7,201 bases of DNA, taken from the NCBI GenBank assembly GCA_015492355.1, contig WGFF01000308.1, forward strand, positions 1 to 7,201, given 5' to 3'. Below, piece by piece: positions 1-6,193 of this stretch. The notes beneath the pieces were generated by a model. It saw only the letters and a list, made by a program, of their open reading frames with translations, was not told the origin of the DNA and did not search any database. Source of the DNA: Deltaproteobacteria bacterium (lineage in GTDB: Bacteria > Desulfobacterota > GWC2-55-46 > S146-73). The position numbers and the translations under genes were made by a program. Numbering within the stretch: the stretch's first letter is position 1; each line of letters opens with the position of its first letter.

Positions 1-69
1 GTATTATATTAGGTAATGGGTCATCAAATCGGACCTGAATTATGTAGATATTGAGGACCAGGTTGTTGT
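1..69. other. Short non-coding left edge, no gene recognised
   Basis: No frame gives a recognisable protein. A plus-strand reading frame entering from the left edge runs about ten codons to a TGA near position 33. It could be the very end of a convergent gene outside the window, but it is too short to identify. The segment is more A+T-rich than the genes to its right and precedes the hairpin array. Confidence 0.4.
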
Positions 70-120
70 GGGGAAAACACTGCGGGCTATTGCCTTTTTT
101 GGTAAAAAAGTGTTTTCCCC
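70..120. repeat. Stem-loop 1 of array: perfect 12-bp inverted repeat
   Basis: The arm GGGGAAAACACT (70-81) is perfectly complementary to AGTGTTTTCCCC (109-120), with a 27-nt loop. Inside, CTTTTTT (94-100) and AAAAAAG (104-110) can form a competing 7-bp hairpin. The plus strand also shows GGC-TATT-GCC followed by six T's, a poor intrinsic-terminator shape because the stem has only three pairs. This is the first of three consecutive hairpins after dxr. Its function is unknown; part of a 3' end or terminator region, or a small palindromic repeat, are both possible. Confidence 0.75.
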
Positions 121-123
121 TGC

Positions 124-165
124 CCCTTTCCCAAAAAACCGTAGATTAAAAGTTTTGGGGAAGGG
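124..165. repeat. Stem-loop 2 of array: 13-bp inverted repeat with one G-T pair
   Basis: CCCTTTCCCAAAA (124-136) pairs with TTTTGGGGAAGGG (153-165) over 13 positions including one wobble, with a 16-nt A+T-rich loop. It begins four bases after stem-loop 1 and ends six bases before stem-loop 3. Because all the arms carry a GGGAAA/TTTCCC-like core, arms of neighbouring hairpins could pair with one another instead. No T run follows directly on either strand, so it is not a standard intrinsic terminator. Confidence 0.65.
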
Positions 166-170
166 AGTTT

Positions 171-204
171 GAGGGAAACCCCTTTTACAAAAGGGGTTTC
201 CCTC
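171..204. repeat. Stem-loop 3 of array: perfect 16-bp inverted repeat after dxr
   Basis: GAGGGAAACCCCTTTT (171-186) and AAAAGGGGTTTCCCTC (189-204) are exact reverse complements separated by two bases; an A-T pair at 170/205 extends the stem. It starts 17 nt past the dxr stop codon, so any dxr transcript would carry it as a strong hairpin. The minus strand continues into AAACTCCC, not a T run, so it may protect a 3' end or pause polymerase but does not fit the classical terminator. Its arms resemble those of the hairpin between uppS and cdsA (shared GGGAAACC/GGTTTCCC core). Confidence 0.8.
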
Positions 205-221
205 AGATGAAATCTCCTGCA

Positions 222-1409
222 TCAGCCCATTCCCCTTATCACCTCTTCTGCCTTCCTGCGTGCCCAGAGGTCTGCGTTGAGTATATCCTCTATGGACTGT
301 GCCCTCGATGGTACATCCATCTCGAGCACCTCCCTTATCACCCTGTATATATCTGTAAAGCCTATCCTCCCCTCAAGGAAGCTATCCACTGCAACCTCGT
401 CTGCTGCATTCAGTACCGCTGGCACACCGCCACCCCTCTCTATCGCCATGTAGGCGAGTTCAAGGCATGGAAACCTATCCTTTTCAGGACTCATGAACTC
501 GAACCTCGCATTGATGAGATCGAGGGAGTGCACACCAGATTCTATCCTCTCTGGATAGGATAGTGCATAGGCTATGGGACCCCTCATATCCGCACTCCCC
601 ATCTGTGCAACTATCGAGCCATCTATATACTCCACCATAGAATGTACCACACTCTGGGGATGGATAAAAACCTCTATCCTCCTATGGGAAACATCAAATA
701 GCCATCTCGCCTCTATGACCTCGAGCCCCTTGTTCATGAGGGTTGCAGAGTCTATGGTTATCTTCTTTCCCATCCTCCAGTTGGGGTGCCTGAGTGCCTC
801 ATCAGGTGTTACCTTCTCAAGACTCTTAAGTGGAAGCCTCAGGAAGGGTCCACCAGAGGCGGTAAGTATAATCCTCTTTATATCCTCCTTTCTATGTCCT
901 GCCAGTGCCTGGAATATGGCACTGTGCTCGCTATCGACCGGCAGAAGCCTTACCTTCCTCCGCCTTGCCTCCTCCATAACGATGTACCCTGCCATAACAA
1001 GGGTCTCCTTGTTGGCAAGGGCGATATCCTTTCCTGCCCTTATGGCGGATATGGTCGGTACAAGCCCGGACGCACCCGATATGGCAGAGACAGTCAGGTC
1101 TACTGATTCGTATGTGCCTGCCTCTATGGTCCCCTCCATACCGTAGCCTACCCTGACTGAACCACCGTACTCCCTTCTCAACTCCTCCGCAGATTCCCTG
1201 GTAAGTACGGATACGAACTCTGGCTTGAACTCCTGTATCTGCTCCTTAAGTAGTGTGATGTTTGTGCCTGCACACAGGCTCACCACACGGAACCTCTCGG
1301 GATGCCTCCTTACGACCTCGAGGGTGTTCCTGCCTATGGACCCTGTTGAACCGAGTACAGCCAGCCCCTTGCGTCCATCGTCTATCCTGTAGGTCCTCCC
1401 TGATGCCAT
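222..1409 (-). CDS. dxr: 1-deoxy-D-xylulose 5-phosphate reductoisomerase
   Basis: Cytoplasmic enzyme that rearranges and reduces DXP to 2-C-methyl-D-erythritol 4-phosphate with NADPH and a divalent metal, the committed step of the MEP isoprenoid pathway. The 395-residue product is near normal family length (about 400). It shows the NADPH-binding GSTGSIG (20-26), LANKETLV (131-138), the metal ligands in PVDSEHSAIFQ (D159, E161), TASGGPF (183-189), and the substrate/metal segment HPNW...SATLMNKGLE (208-230; S221, N226, K227, E230). The ATG lies inside the end of cdsA (28-nt overlap) with no Shine-Dalgarno site upstream, so translation is probably coupled to cdsA. The first 15 or so residues extend beyond the usual N-terminus, but no better start is in frame. 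It is the last recognisable gene of the cluster; hairpins follow. Confidence 0.97.
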   Translation of the reverse strand: MASGRTYRIDDGRKGLAVLGSTGSIGRNTLEVVRRHPERFRVVSLCAGTNITLLKEQIQEFKPEFVSVLTRESAEELRREYGGSVRVGYGMEGTIEAGTYESVDLTVSAISGASGLVPTISAIRAGKDIALANKETLVMAGYIVMEEARRRKVRLLPVDSEHSAIFQALAGHRKEDIKRIILTASGGPFLRLPLKSLEKVTPDEALRHPNWRMGKKITIDSATLMNKGLEVIEARWLFDVSHRRIEVFIHPQSVVHSMVEYIDGSIVAQMGSADMRGPIAYALSYPERIESGVHSLDLINARFEFMSPEKDRFPCLELAYMAIERGGGVPAVLNAADEVAVDSFLEGRIGFTDIYRVIREVLEMDVPSRAQSIEDILNADLWARRKAEEVIRGMG

Positions 1410-2197
1410 AGTATGTAATAATACGTAAATGGTACTGCAAATACCATACTGTCTATCCTGTCGAGCATTCCACCATGCCCTGGTATTATTGTACCAGAAT
1501 CCTTCACCCCACCGCCTCTTTTTATGAGTGACTCAGAGAGGTCACCCACCATACCGAGGACCGATAGCCCCAGCCCCAGTATAAAAACCCCTCCAAGCCC
1601 CATCCCTGTAAACAGGGTATCGAAGACCACCGCACATCCCACCCCTCCACATATACCGCCCACCGCACCTTCCACTGTCTTGCCAGGGCTTACAAGTGGT
1701 GCAAGCCTGTGTCTTCCGAATCTCCTGCCCACGTAGTAGGCGGACATATCACCAGCCCACAGAACAAAGAGTACAAATAGTATCCATAGCCTCCCATCCT
1801 CCATCTCCCTCAGGGGTATGAAATACGAAAGGGGATAGGCTACGTATACCACCCCGGCAACCATCATACCTGTACTGACCACAGCCCTTTTTATATCTCC
1901 TGGAAAGAGGATGGAGTAGATAAATAGTACCCCTACGGTGGCAAAGAGAAGTAGCGGAAGTAAAGGTATGCCATAGAGATAAAGGAAAAAGGGCACACTC
2001 CCTCCCCCTACCATGCCCAGAAAATACAGACCCTTTGGGATGTCTTTAAGGGTGATGTCTATATATTCCCACAGGGAGAGAAGGATGACCAGTGACACTA
2101 TCAAAGAGAGCCAGAAGATAGAACTGTAGAGGACTATGAGAACAACTACAGGGATTAAAAAAAAACCGCTGGCTATCCTTTTAATCCTCTCTTCCAC
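1382..2197 (-). CDS. cdsA: Phosphatidate cytidylyltransferase (CDP-diglyceride synthase)
   Basis: Integral inner-membrane enzyme that converts phosphatidic acid and CTP to CDP-diacylglycerol, precursor of the phospholipids. The 271-residue product is very hydrophobic, with roughly eight membrane segments (for example around 10-42, 58-98, 108-128, 137-157, 177-220 and 250-266). The family signature is complete near the C-terminus (223-249): SLIKR, then KDSG, PGHGG and LDRID. SPGKTVEG (170-177), WAGDMSAYYVGRRFG (147-161) and GMVGDL with D219 support the call. The start is GTG at 2197; no ATG lies suitably upstream, and the encoded MEERIKRIASGFFLIP fits the family N-terminus. No clear Shine-Dalgarno site precedes it. 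It lies downstream of a terminator-like hairpin and overlaps dxr by 28 nt. Confidence 0.96.
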   Translation of the reverse strand: MEERIKRIASGFFLIPVVVLIVLYSSIFWLSLIVSLVILLSLWEYIDITLKDIPKGLYFLGMVGGGSVPFFLYLYGIPLLPLLLFATVGVLFIYSILFPGDIKRAVVSTGMMVAGVVYVAYPLSYFIPLREMEDGRLWILFVLFVLWAGDMSAYYVGRRFGRHRLAPLVSPGKTVEGAVGGICGGVGCAVVFDTLFTGMGLGGVFILGLGLSVLGMVGDLSESLIKRGGGVKDSGTIIPGHGGMLDRIDSMVFAVPFTYYYILWHQGGPTG

Positions 2198-2221
2198 GTA
2201 GTGATCCAGTATTTGAAATCC

Positions 2222-2260
2222 AAAAAGTGGGAAACCTTATCTAAAAGGAGGTTTCCCACT
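2222..2260 (-). terminator. Terminator- or attenuator-like hairpin between uppS and cdsA
   Basis: AGTGGGAAACC (2226-2236) and GGTTTCCCACT (2250-2260) form a perfect 11-bp stem with a 13-nt loop. On the minus, coding strand the stem ends in a run of five T's (2226-2222) followed by GG, the layout of an intrinsic terminator. It lies 32 nt after the uppS stop and 24 nt before the cdsA start, within an otherwise continuous cluster, and no obvious promoter separates it from cdsA. Partial termination that lowers cdsA-dxr transcription is therefore more likely than a complete stop. The arms share the GGGAAACC core of the hairpin after dxr, so this may also be a repeat-family member. Confidence 0.6.
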
Positions 2261-2292
2261 CCCCTCTGCATGGTTGAGACCAGGAGATTGTT

Positions 2293-3060
2293 TCAGTAGG
2301 GGAGACTTCCTGCGGAGAGTTCCTCCATTCTGCTTTTCTGTTCCCCTGTGAGACCGAATCTTCTTTCCCTTGTCTGGAAGTCCCGTATCGCCTCCATGAG
2401 ATGTGCCCTGGTGAAATCGGGCCACAGTACATCAGTAAAGTATATCTCTGTATATGCGAGTTGCCAGAGGAGGAAATTACTTATCCTCTTCTCCCCGCTC
2501 GTCCTTATAAGGAGGTCAGGGTCTGGCACGTCCCTTGTGTAAAGATAGCGACGGATGGTCTCATCCGTTATTCCATCGGGCTCTATCACCCCTTCTAAAA
2601 CCTTCCTGGCAATTGTCCTGCACATCTGGACTATCTCCTCCCTGCCGCTGTAACTCAGGGCGAGCTGAAGTACCATACCGTCATTGTTGGCGGTCCTTTC
2701 TTCGAGATCCACTATAACATCCTTTACCTTCCCCGGCAGGTCTGAGAGGTTACCTATCATCCTGAAGCGGATGTTGTTCTTTACAAGGTCATCCCCCTCG
2801 CTTCTCAGATGCCTCTCAAGGAGGCTCATGAGCATGTCCACCTCCTGGGCGGGTCGATGCCAGTTCTCCTTTGAAAAGGTATAGAGGGTGAGATACCTGA
2901 TGCCGAGCTCCCTGCAGAACGTAACCATATCCTTTGCCACCTCTATACCCTTGCGGTGACCGTTTATCCTGTTGAGATACCTCTTCTTCGCCCAACGCCC
3001 GTTACCATCCATTATGATGGCTATGTGTAAAGGCAGTCTTTCCGCTATCAACTTTTCCAT
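2293..3060 (-). CDS. uppS: Isoprenyl transferase (undecaprenyl diphosphate synthase)
   Basis: Cis-prenyltransferase that adds isopentenyl diphosphate units to farnesyl diphosphate, giving undecaprenyl diphosphate, the lipid carrier for peptidoglycan and O-antigen. The length of 255 residues is normal. The catalytic motif MDGNGRWAKKR (17-27, D18 as the essential Asp), GHRKG (34-38), TFSKENWHRP (61-70), SYSGR (136-140), and the C-terminal signature running from RTSGE (186-190) through SNFLLWQ (194-200) to E205 are all present. Product chain length cannot be read from sequence alone, so another cis-prenyl chain length is possible. The ATG has no visible Shine-Dalgarno sequence, and a stop codon closes the frame shortly upstream, fixing this start. 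It sits 41 nt after frr. Confidence 0.96.
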   Translation of the reverse strand: MEKLIAERLPLHIAIIMDGNGRWAKKRYLNRINGHRKGIEVAKDMVTFCRELGIRYLTLYTFSKENWHRPAQEVDMLMSLLERHLRSEGDDLVKNNIRFRMIGNLSDLPGKVKDVIVDLEERTANNDGMVLQLALSYSGREEIVQMCRTIARKVLEGVIEPDGITDETIRRYLYTRDVPDPDLLIRTSGEKRISNFLLWQLAYTEIYFTDVLWPDFTRAHLMEAIRDFQTRERRFGLTGEQKSRMEELSAGSLPY

Positions 3061-3101
3061 AGTAAGTCTAATCTACCACAAACCTCTCTGCAACTCAAGA
3101 C

Positions 3102-3659
3102 TCATACTTCCATTATCTCCTTTTCCTTCCTGGAAAGGAGCTCATCCACCTTGTCTATAAAATCGTCCGTTACCTTCTGCACCTCTTCCTGAGCCTTCTT
3201 GAGTTCGTCCTGGGAGAGTTCCTTGTTCTTTTCCATCTTCCTCAGGTTCTCGTTCGCCTCCCTTCGTACGTTCCTTATGGAGACCCTTGCATCCTCCGCA
3301 TACCTCTTTGCCACCTTCACCAGTTCCTTTCTTCTCTCCTCTGTCAGCTGTGGTATGGATATGCGGATGACCTTGCCGTCGTTTACGGGTGTAAGCCCGA
3401 GATCGGACGAGAGAATAGCCTTCTCAATAGCCTGTATCTGTGAGGTATCCCATGGCTGAATCACAATGAGCCTGCTCTCTGGTATGGATATGGTTGCGAG
3501 CTGGTTTACAGGGGTGGGTGTGCCGTAGTAGTCCACCTTCACACCATCGAGTATGGACGCACTGGCACGTCCTGTCCTCAACCTGGAGAACTCCTGATTG
3601 AGTATCTCAACAGCCCTGGACATCTTTTTCTTCATCTCCCTGATAATATCGTCCTTCAT
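3102..3659 (-). CDS. frr: Ribosome recycling factor
   Basis: Cytoplasmic protein that, with EF-G, splits the post-termination ribosome so that subunits can be reused. The 185 residues match the usual length exactly. Domain I helices form the N- and C-terminal parts, with RLRTGRAS (26-33), PQLTEERR (103-110) and RNVRREAN (129-136, including the conserved Arg). Domain II is the inserted beta region with YYGTPTPVNQLATI (44-57) and IQPWD (67-71). The C-terminal half is long charged helix, as expected. A recognisable AGAGG lies about 5 nt before the ATG. It is 49 nt downstream of pyrH and 41 nt upstream of uppS, the usual position in this cluster. Confidence 0.98.
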   Translation of the reverse strand: MKDDIIREMKKKMSRAVEILNQEFSRLRTGRASASILDGVKVDYYGTPTPVNQLATISIPESRLIVIQPWDTSQIQAIEKAILSSDLGLTPVNDGKVIRISIPQLTEERRKELVKVAKRYAEDARVSIRNVRREANENLRKMEKNKELSQDELKKAQEEVQKVTDDFIDKVDELLSRKEKEIMEV

Positions 3660-3708
3660 AACGACCTCTCAAGAGACATGGATTGGGTTATCCGGGAAGA
3701 GGCACTCC

Positions 3709-4425
3709 CTACCTCCTCACCACCGTTCCTATCCTTTCACCCTTTACTATCTTCATGATATTGCCCTTCTTCTTTATATTGAACACCACGATGGGCACGT
3801 TGTTATCCATGCAGAGTGATATGGCGGTAGTGTCCATCACCTTGAGCCCCTTCTTGAGTACCTCTATGTATGTGAGCTCGTCGTATCTCTTTGCTGTACT
3901 GTCCTTCATGGGGTCCTTGTCATACACGCCATCCACCTTTGTACCCTTGAGGAGTACGTCCGCATGGATCTCCATTGCCCTGAGGGATGCTGCGGTATCG
4001 GTCGTGAAATAGGGATTACCAGTGCCAGAGGCAAATATGACCACCCTGCCCTTTTCAAGATGCCTTACAGCCCTCCTTCTTATATAGGGCTCTGCCAGCT
4101 CCTTCATCTCTATGGCTGACATCACCCTTGTGAATATCCCGAGTTTTTCCAGTGCGTCCTGGAGTATGAGGCTGTTTATGACCGTTGCGAGCATACCCAC
4201 GTAATCCGCAGTCGCCCTGTCCATACCCCTGGCACTTGCGGACACACCCCTGAAGATGTTGCCCCCTCCTATGACCACTGCAACCTCTATCCCCAGATCG
4301 TGGACCTCCTTTATCTCCGATGCAACGGTCTCTATGACCTGACTGTCCACACCGTAGTTCTTCTCGCCCATGAGGGCCTCGCCAGAGAGTTTGAGAAGTA
4401 TTCGCCTGTAGCAGTGCGTACCCAT
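3709..4425 (-). CDS. pyrH: Uridylate kinase (UMP kinase)
   Basis: Hexameric cytoplasmic kinase of the amino acid kinase fold that phosphorylates UMP to UDP with ATP, feeding pyrimidine nucleotides and UDP-sugar precursors. The 238 residues are of normal length. Motifs in order: LLKLSGEAL (10-18), GGGNIFRG (53-60), RATADYVGMLAT (70-81) with D74 in the UMP site, GTGNPYFTTDTAA (134-146), VDGVYDKDP (164-172) and MDTTAISLCMDN (197-208). The start is fixed by an in-frame TAA six codons upstream of the ATG. The preceding Shine-Dalgarno signal is weak. The 146-nt gap to tsf is the longest inside the cluster, but I see no convincing promoter in it. Confidence 0.98.
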   Translation of the reverse strand: MGTHCYRRILLKLSGEALMGEKNYGVDSQVIETVASEIKEVHDLGIEVAVVIGGGNIFRGVSASARGMDRATADYVGMLATVINSLILQDALEKLGIFTRVMSAIEMKELAEPYIRRRAVRHLEKGRVVIFASGTGNPYFTTDTAASLRAMEIHADVLLKGTKVDGVYDKDPMKDSTAKRYDELTYIEVLKKGLKVMDTTAISLCMDNNVPIVVFNIKKKGNIMKIVKGERIGTVVRR

Positions 4426-4571
4426 CCTGTAAGGCAGTCTTTACCTCACCGAATCCTGAACAAAAAACCGAACCATGATGATTCCGAAAGGTGGCAAAAA
4501 GTGGTGGTCTTCAAGGAAATCCTATCTACAGTCATAGACAGAAGAAAGGTTCCAAAAAGGGGGTGAGGACT
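4426..4571 (-). other. Long intergenic gap between tsf and pyrH
   Basis: This 146-nt gap is about three times as long as most others in the cluster. The only structure found is a weak 7-bp hairpin with one wobble (4522-4528 with 4535-4541, 6-nt loop) not followed by a T run. Several T5-T6 runs occur on the coding strand without a stem before them. No -35/-10 pair with acceptable spacing was found by eye. It may be an untranslated spacer or an RNA processing site. Confidence 0.4.
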
Positions 4572-5222
4572 TTACAGCTGTGCCATGACCTCCTTTGCGA
4601 AGTCGTCCTTTTCCTTCTCTATACCCTCCCCCACCCTGTATCTTACGAAACGCCTTACCGTTATGTTCTCTCCGAGCCTTGATATAGCCTCTGTAAGGAG
4701 GTCTCCCACTGTTATGTCCTGGTTCTTCACGAAGGGTTGTTCGAGGAGACACACCTCACTGAAGAACTTTCCGAGCCTGCCCTCTGCTATCCTTTCGATG
4801 ACCTTTTCGGGCTTTCCCTCTGCCTTAGCCTGATTTATGTATATCTCCTTCTCCCTGTCGATGACCTCCACGGGTATGTCCTCCCTTTTGACATAGAGAG
4901 GGCTCATGGCTGCGATGTGCATGGCGATATCCTTTGCAAGGGACTGGAAGTCATCGGTCTTTGCGACAAAATCGGTCTCGCAGTTGAGCTCCACGAGCAC
5001 CCCTATCTTTCCACCGCCATGTATGTAGGAATAGACCACACCCTCTGATGTGGTTCTGCCAGCCTTCTTCCTGGCTGTTGCAAGCCCCTTCTCCCTTAGA
5101 TAGGTAAGTGCCTTCTCAAAGTCCCCTCCACTCTCCTGGAGCGCCTTCTTGCAGTCCATTATACCTGCGCCTGTCTTTTCCCTGAGTTCCTTTACCTGTT
5201 GAGCACTTATCTCCATGTTCAA
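4572..5222 (-). CDS. tsf: Translation elongation factor Ts
   Basis: Nucleotide exchange factor that releases GDP from EF-Tu in the cytoplasm. The N-terminal UBA-like segment VKELREKTGAGIMDCKKAL (10-28) and the EF-Tu-contacting CETDFVAKTDDF (81-92, TDFV at 83-86) are typical. At 216 residues this is the short form, closer in length to the Thermus type than to the 283-residue E. coli protein, and much of the second core subdomain is absent. I favour the TTG at 5222 as start because AAGGAGG (5230-5236) lies 7 nt before it, whereas the ATG at 5216, giving 214 residues, would be 13 nt away. It lies 50 nt after rpsB, and the two are probably co-transcribed. Confidence 0.97.
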   Translation of the reverse strand: MNMEISAQQVKELREKTGAGIMDCKKALQESGGDFEKALTYLREKGLATARKKAGRTTSEGVVYSYIHGGGKIGVLVELNCETDFVAKTDDFQSLAKDIAMHIAAMSPLYVKREDIPVEVIDREKEIYINQAKAEGKPEKVIERIAEGRLGKFFSEVCLLEQPFVKNQDITVGDLLTEAISRLGENITVRRFVRYRVGEGIEKEKDDFAKEVMAQL

Positions 5223-5229
5223 ATAAAAA

Positions 5230-5236
5230 CCTCCTT
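5230..5236 (-). promoter_or_regulatory. Strong Shine-Dalgarno site of tsf, favouring a TTG start
   Basis: The minus strand reads AAGGAGG here, a full match to the anti-Shine-Dalgarno core. The 7-nt spacing to TTG (5222-5220) is near optimal, against 13 nt to ATG (5216-5214). Both starts are in the same frame, so the proteins differ only by two N-terminal residues. Confidence 0.75.
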
Positions 5237-5272
5237 AAAGATACTTTATCGTTACCCGTGGTTCAATGGTTT

Positions 5273-6091
5273 TTAGCCCTGTACGGTCTCTCCCACCTTC
5301 TCTTCACTCCTGTCTGTCTCTGCGGAAGATGGTTCTGGCTCTGGCTCTTCCTTTTCTTCCTTTTCCACCTCTTCTTCCTTGTCTGTCATAGCCTGGAGGC
5401 TCTCTTCGTAGATCTTCTGACCCTCCATGCAGGCATCTGCCATTGCGGAGCAGAAAAGCCTTATAGCCCTTATCGCATCGTCGTTACCCGGTATGACGTA
5501 ATCCACCTCGTCAGGGTCTCCATTGGTATCGACTATCGCCACAACCGGTATACCGAGCTTTCTTGCCTCCTTTACCGCTATGGTCTCCTTTTTGGAATCT
5601 ATCACAAAGAGGGCGGATGGAAGGGTCTCCATGTTCCTCACACCACCAAGGTACTTCTCAAGCCTTATCCTCTCCTTCTCCAGCCTCATCGCCTCTTTCT
5701 TGGTGGTCGTCCTGTAGTCATTGTTAGCCTTCATCTCCTCGAGTTCCTTGAGCCTCCTGATACTGTTCCTTACGGTTGCAAAGTTGGTAAGCAGCCCGCC
5801 TATCCACCTGTTGTTTATGTAATCCATTCCACATCTCTTTGCCTCCTCCTCGACCGAGTTCTGCGCCTGCTTCTTCGTACCCACAAAGAGTATCCTTCCA
5901 CCCCTGGAGGTAATCTCCTTTACAAGGTCGTATGCCTCCTTGAACATCTTAACGGTCTGCTGGAGATCGATTATATAGATACCGTTCCTTGCCCCGAAGA
6001 TATAGGGCTTCATCTTCGGATTCCACCTCTTGGTCTGGTGACCGAAGTGGACACCTGATTCGAGCAGTTGTTTCATTGTAAGGTATGCCAT
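5273..6091 (-). CDS. rpsB: 30S ribosomal protein S2
   Basis: Structural protein of the small ribosomal subunit, bound late in assembly and near protein S1. The S2 fold is clear: GVHFGHQTKRWNP (13-25), FVGTKKQA (69-76), NNRWIGGLLTNF (93-104), and IPVVAIVDTNGDP (181-193) followed by the segment up to IPGNDDA (200-206). Length is 272 residues against about 241 in E. coli; the difference is an acidic, probably disordered tail (about 237-272, 16 Asp/Glu against 5 Lys/Arg). The start at 6091 is chosen because AAGGAGG lies four bases before the ATG and MAYLTMKQLLESG matches the family N-terminus. The open frame continues upstream to 6160, but that extension overlaps the leader hairpin and is not family sequence. 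First gene of the cluster, with its own promoter. Confidence 0.98.
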   Translation of the reverse strand: MAYLTMKQLLESGVHFGHQTKRWNPKMKPYIFGARNGIYIIDLQQTVKMFKEAYDLVKEITSRGGRILFVGTKKQAQNSVEEEAKRCGMDYINNRWIGGLLTNFATVRNSIRRLKELEEMKANNDYRTTTKKEAMRLEKERIRLEKYLGGVRNMETLPSALFVIDSKKETIAVKEARKLGIPVVAIVDTNGDPDEVDYVIPGNDDAIRAIRLFCSAMADACMEGQKIYEESLQAMTDKEEEVEKEEKEEPEPEPSSAETDRSEEKVGETVQG

Positions 6092-6095
6092 CTCT

Positions 6096-6102
6096 CCTCC
6101 TT
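6096..6102 (-). promoter_or_regulatory. Shine-Dalgarno site of rpsB
   Basis: The minus strand reads AAGGAGG, four bases before the ATG at 6091. It selects this ATG over the in-frame upstream codons. A second GGAGG occurs at 6119-6123, at the foot of the leader hairpin, with no suitable start codon behind it. Confidence 0.8.
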
Positions 6103-6122
6103 CTTTTGATGGTTTTTTCCTC

Positions 6123-6173
6123 CGCACCCCCCTCTTTTCCATCCTTACGGACACCATCACTGGAAAGGGTGCG
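6123..6173 (-). promoter_or_regulatory. Bulged stem-loop in the rpsB mRNA leader, candidate autoregulatory RNA
   Basis: On the minus strand CGCACCC (6173-6167) pairs perfectly with GGGTGCG (6129-6123). The next bases TTTCCA (6166-6161) pair perfectly with TGGAAA (6141-6136), leaving a six-base purine bulge AGAGGG (6135-6130) on the 3' side only. Within the 19-nt apical loop, TCC-GTAA-GGA (6151-6142) can form a small hairpin capped by a GNRA-type GUAA tetraloop. The structure lies between the predicted transcription start (near 6187) and the rpsB Shine-Dalgarno site. Known S2 leaders in other bacteria mediate repression by S2; that this one does so is inference. Confidence 0.55.
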
Positions 6174-6193
6174 TGTGTAGTCTAATTTTGTAA

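Noticed and set aside
40..222. 60-codon minus-strand reading frame over the hairpin array after dxr
   Set aside because: It reads through all three inverted repeats, so its sequence is dictated by palindromes. No family resemblance.
574..1146. 190-codon plus-strand reading frame antisense to dxr
   Set aside because: It lies entirely within dxr, whose motifs are intact in the other strand. No independent start signal or domain was seen.
5238..5266. Promoter-like TTGAAC - 17 bp - TATCTT on the minus strand before tsf
   Set aside because: The predicted start would fall near 5231, inside the tsf Shine-Dalgarno site (5230-5236), so the transcript would lose part of its ribosome-binding site. Each hexamer also matches consensus at only four positions.
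5258..6058. 266-codon plus-strand reading frame antisense to rpsB
   Set aside because: It is the complement of a clearly conserved S2 gene. Its leucine-, cysteine- and histidine-rich composition is typical of an antisense shadow.
6092..6160. N-terminal extension of rpsB to an in-frame ATG at 6160
   Set aside because: The extra 23 residues are not S2 sequence, the codons overlap the leader hairpin, and the strong Shine-Dalgarno site selects the ATG at 6091.
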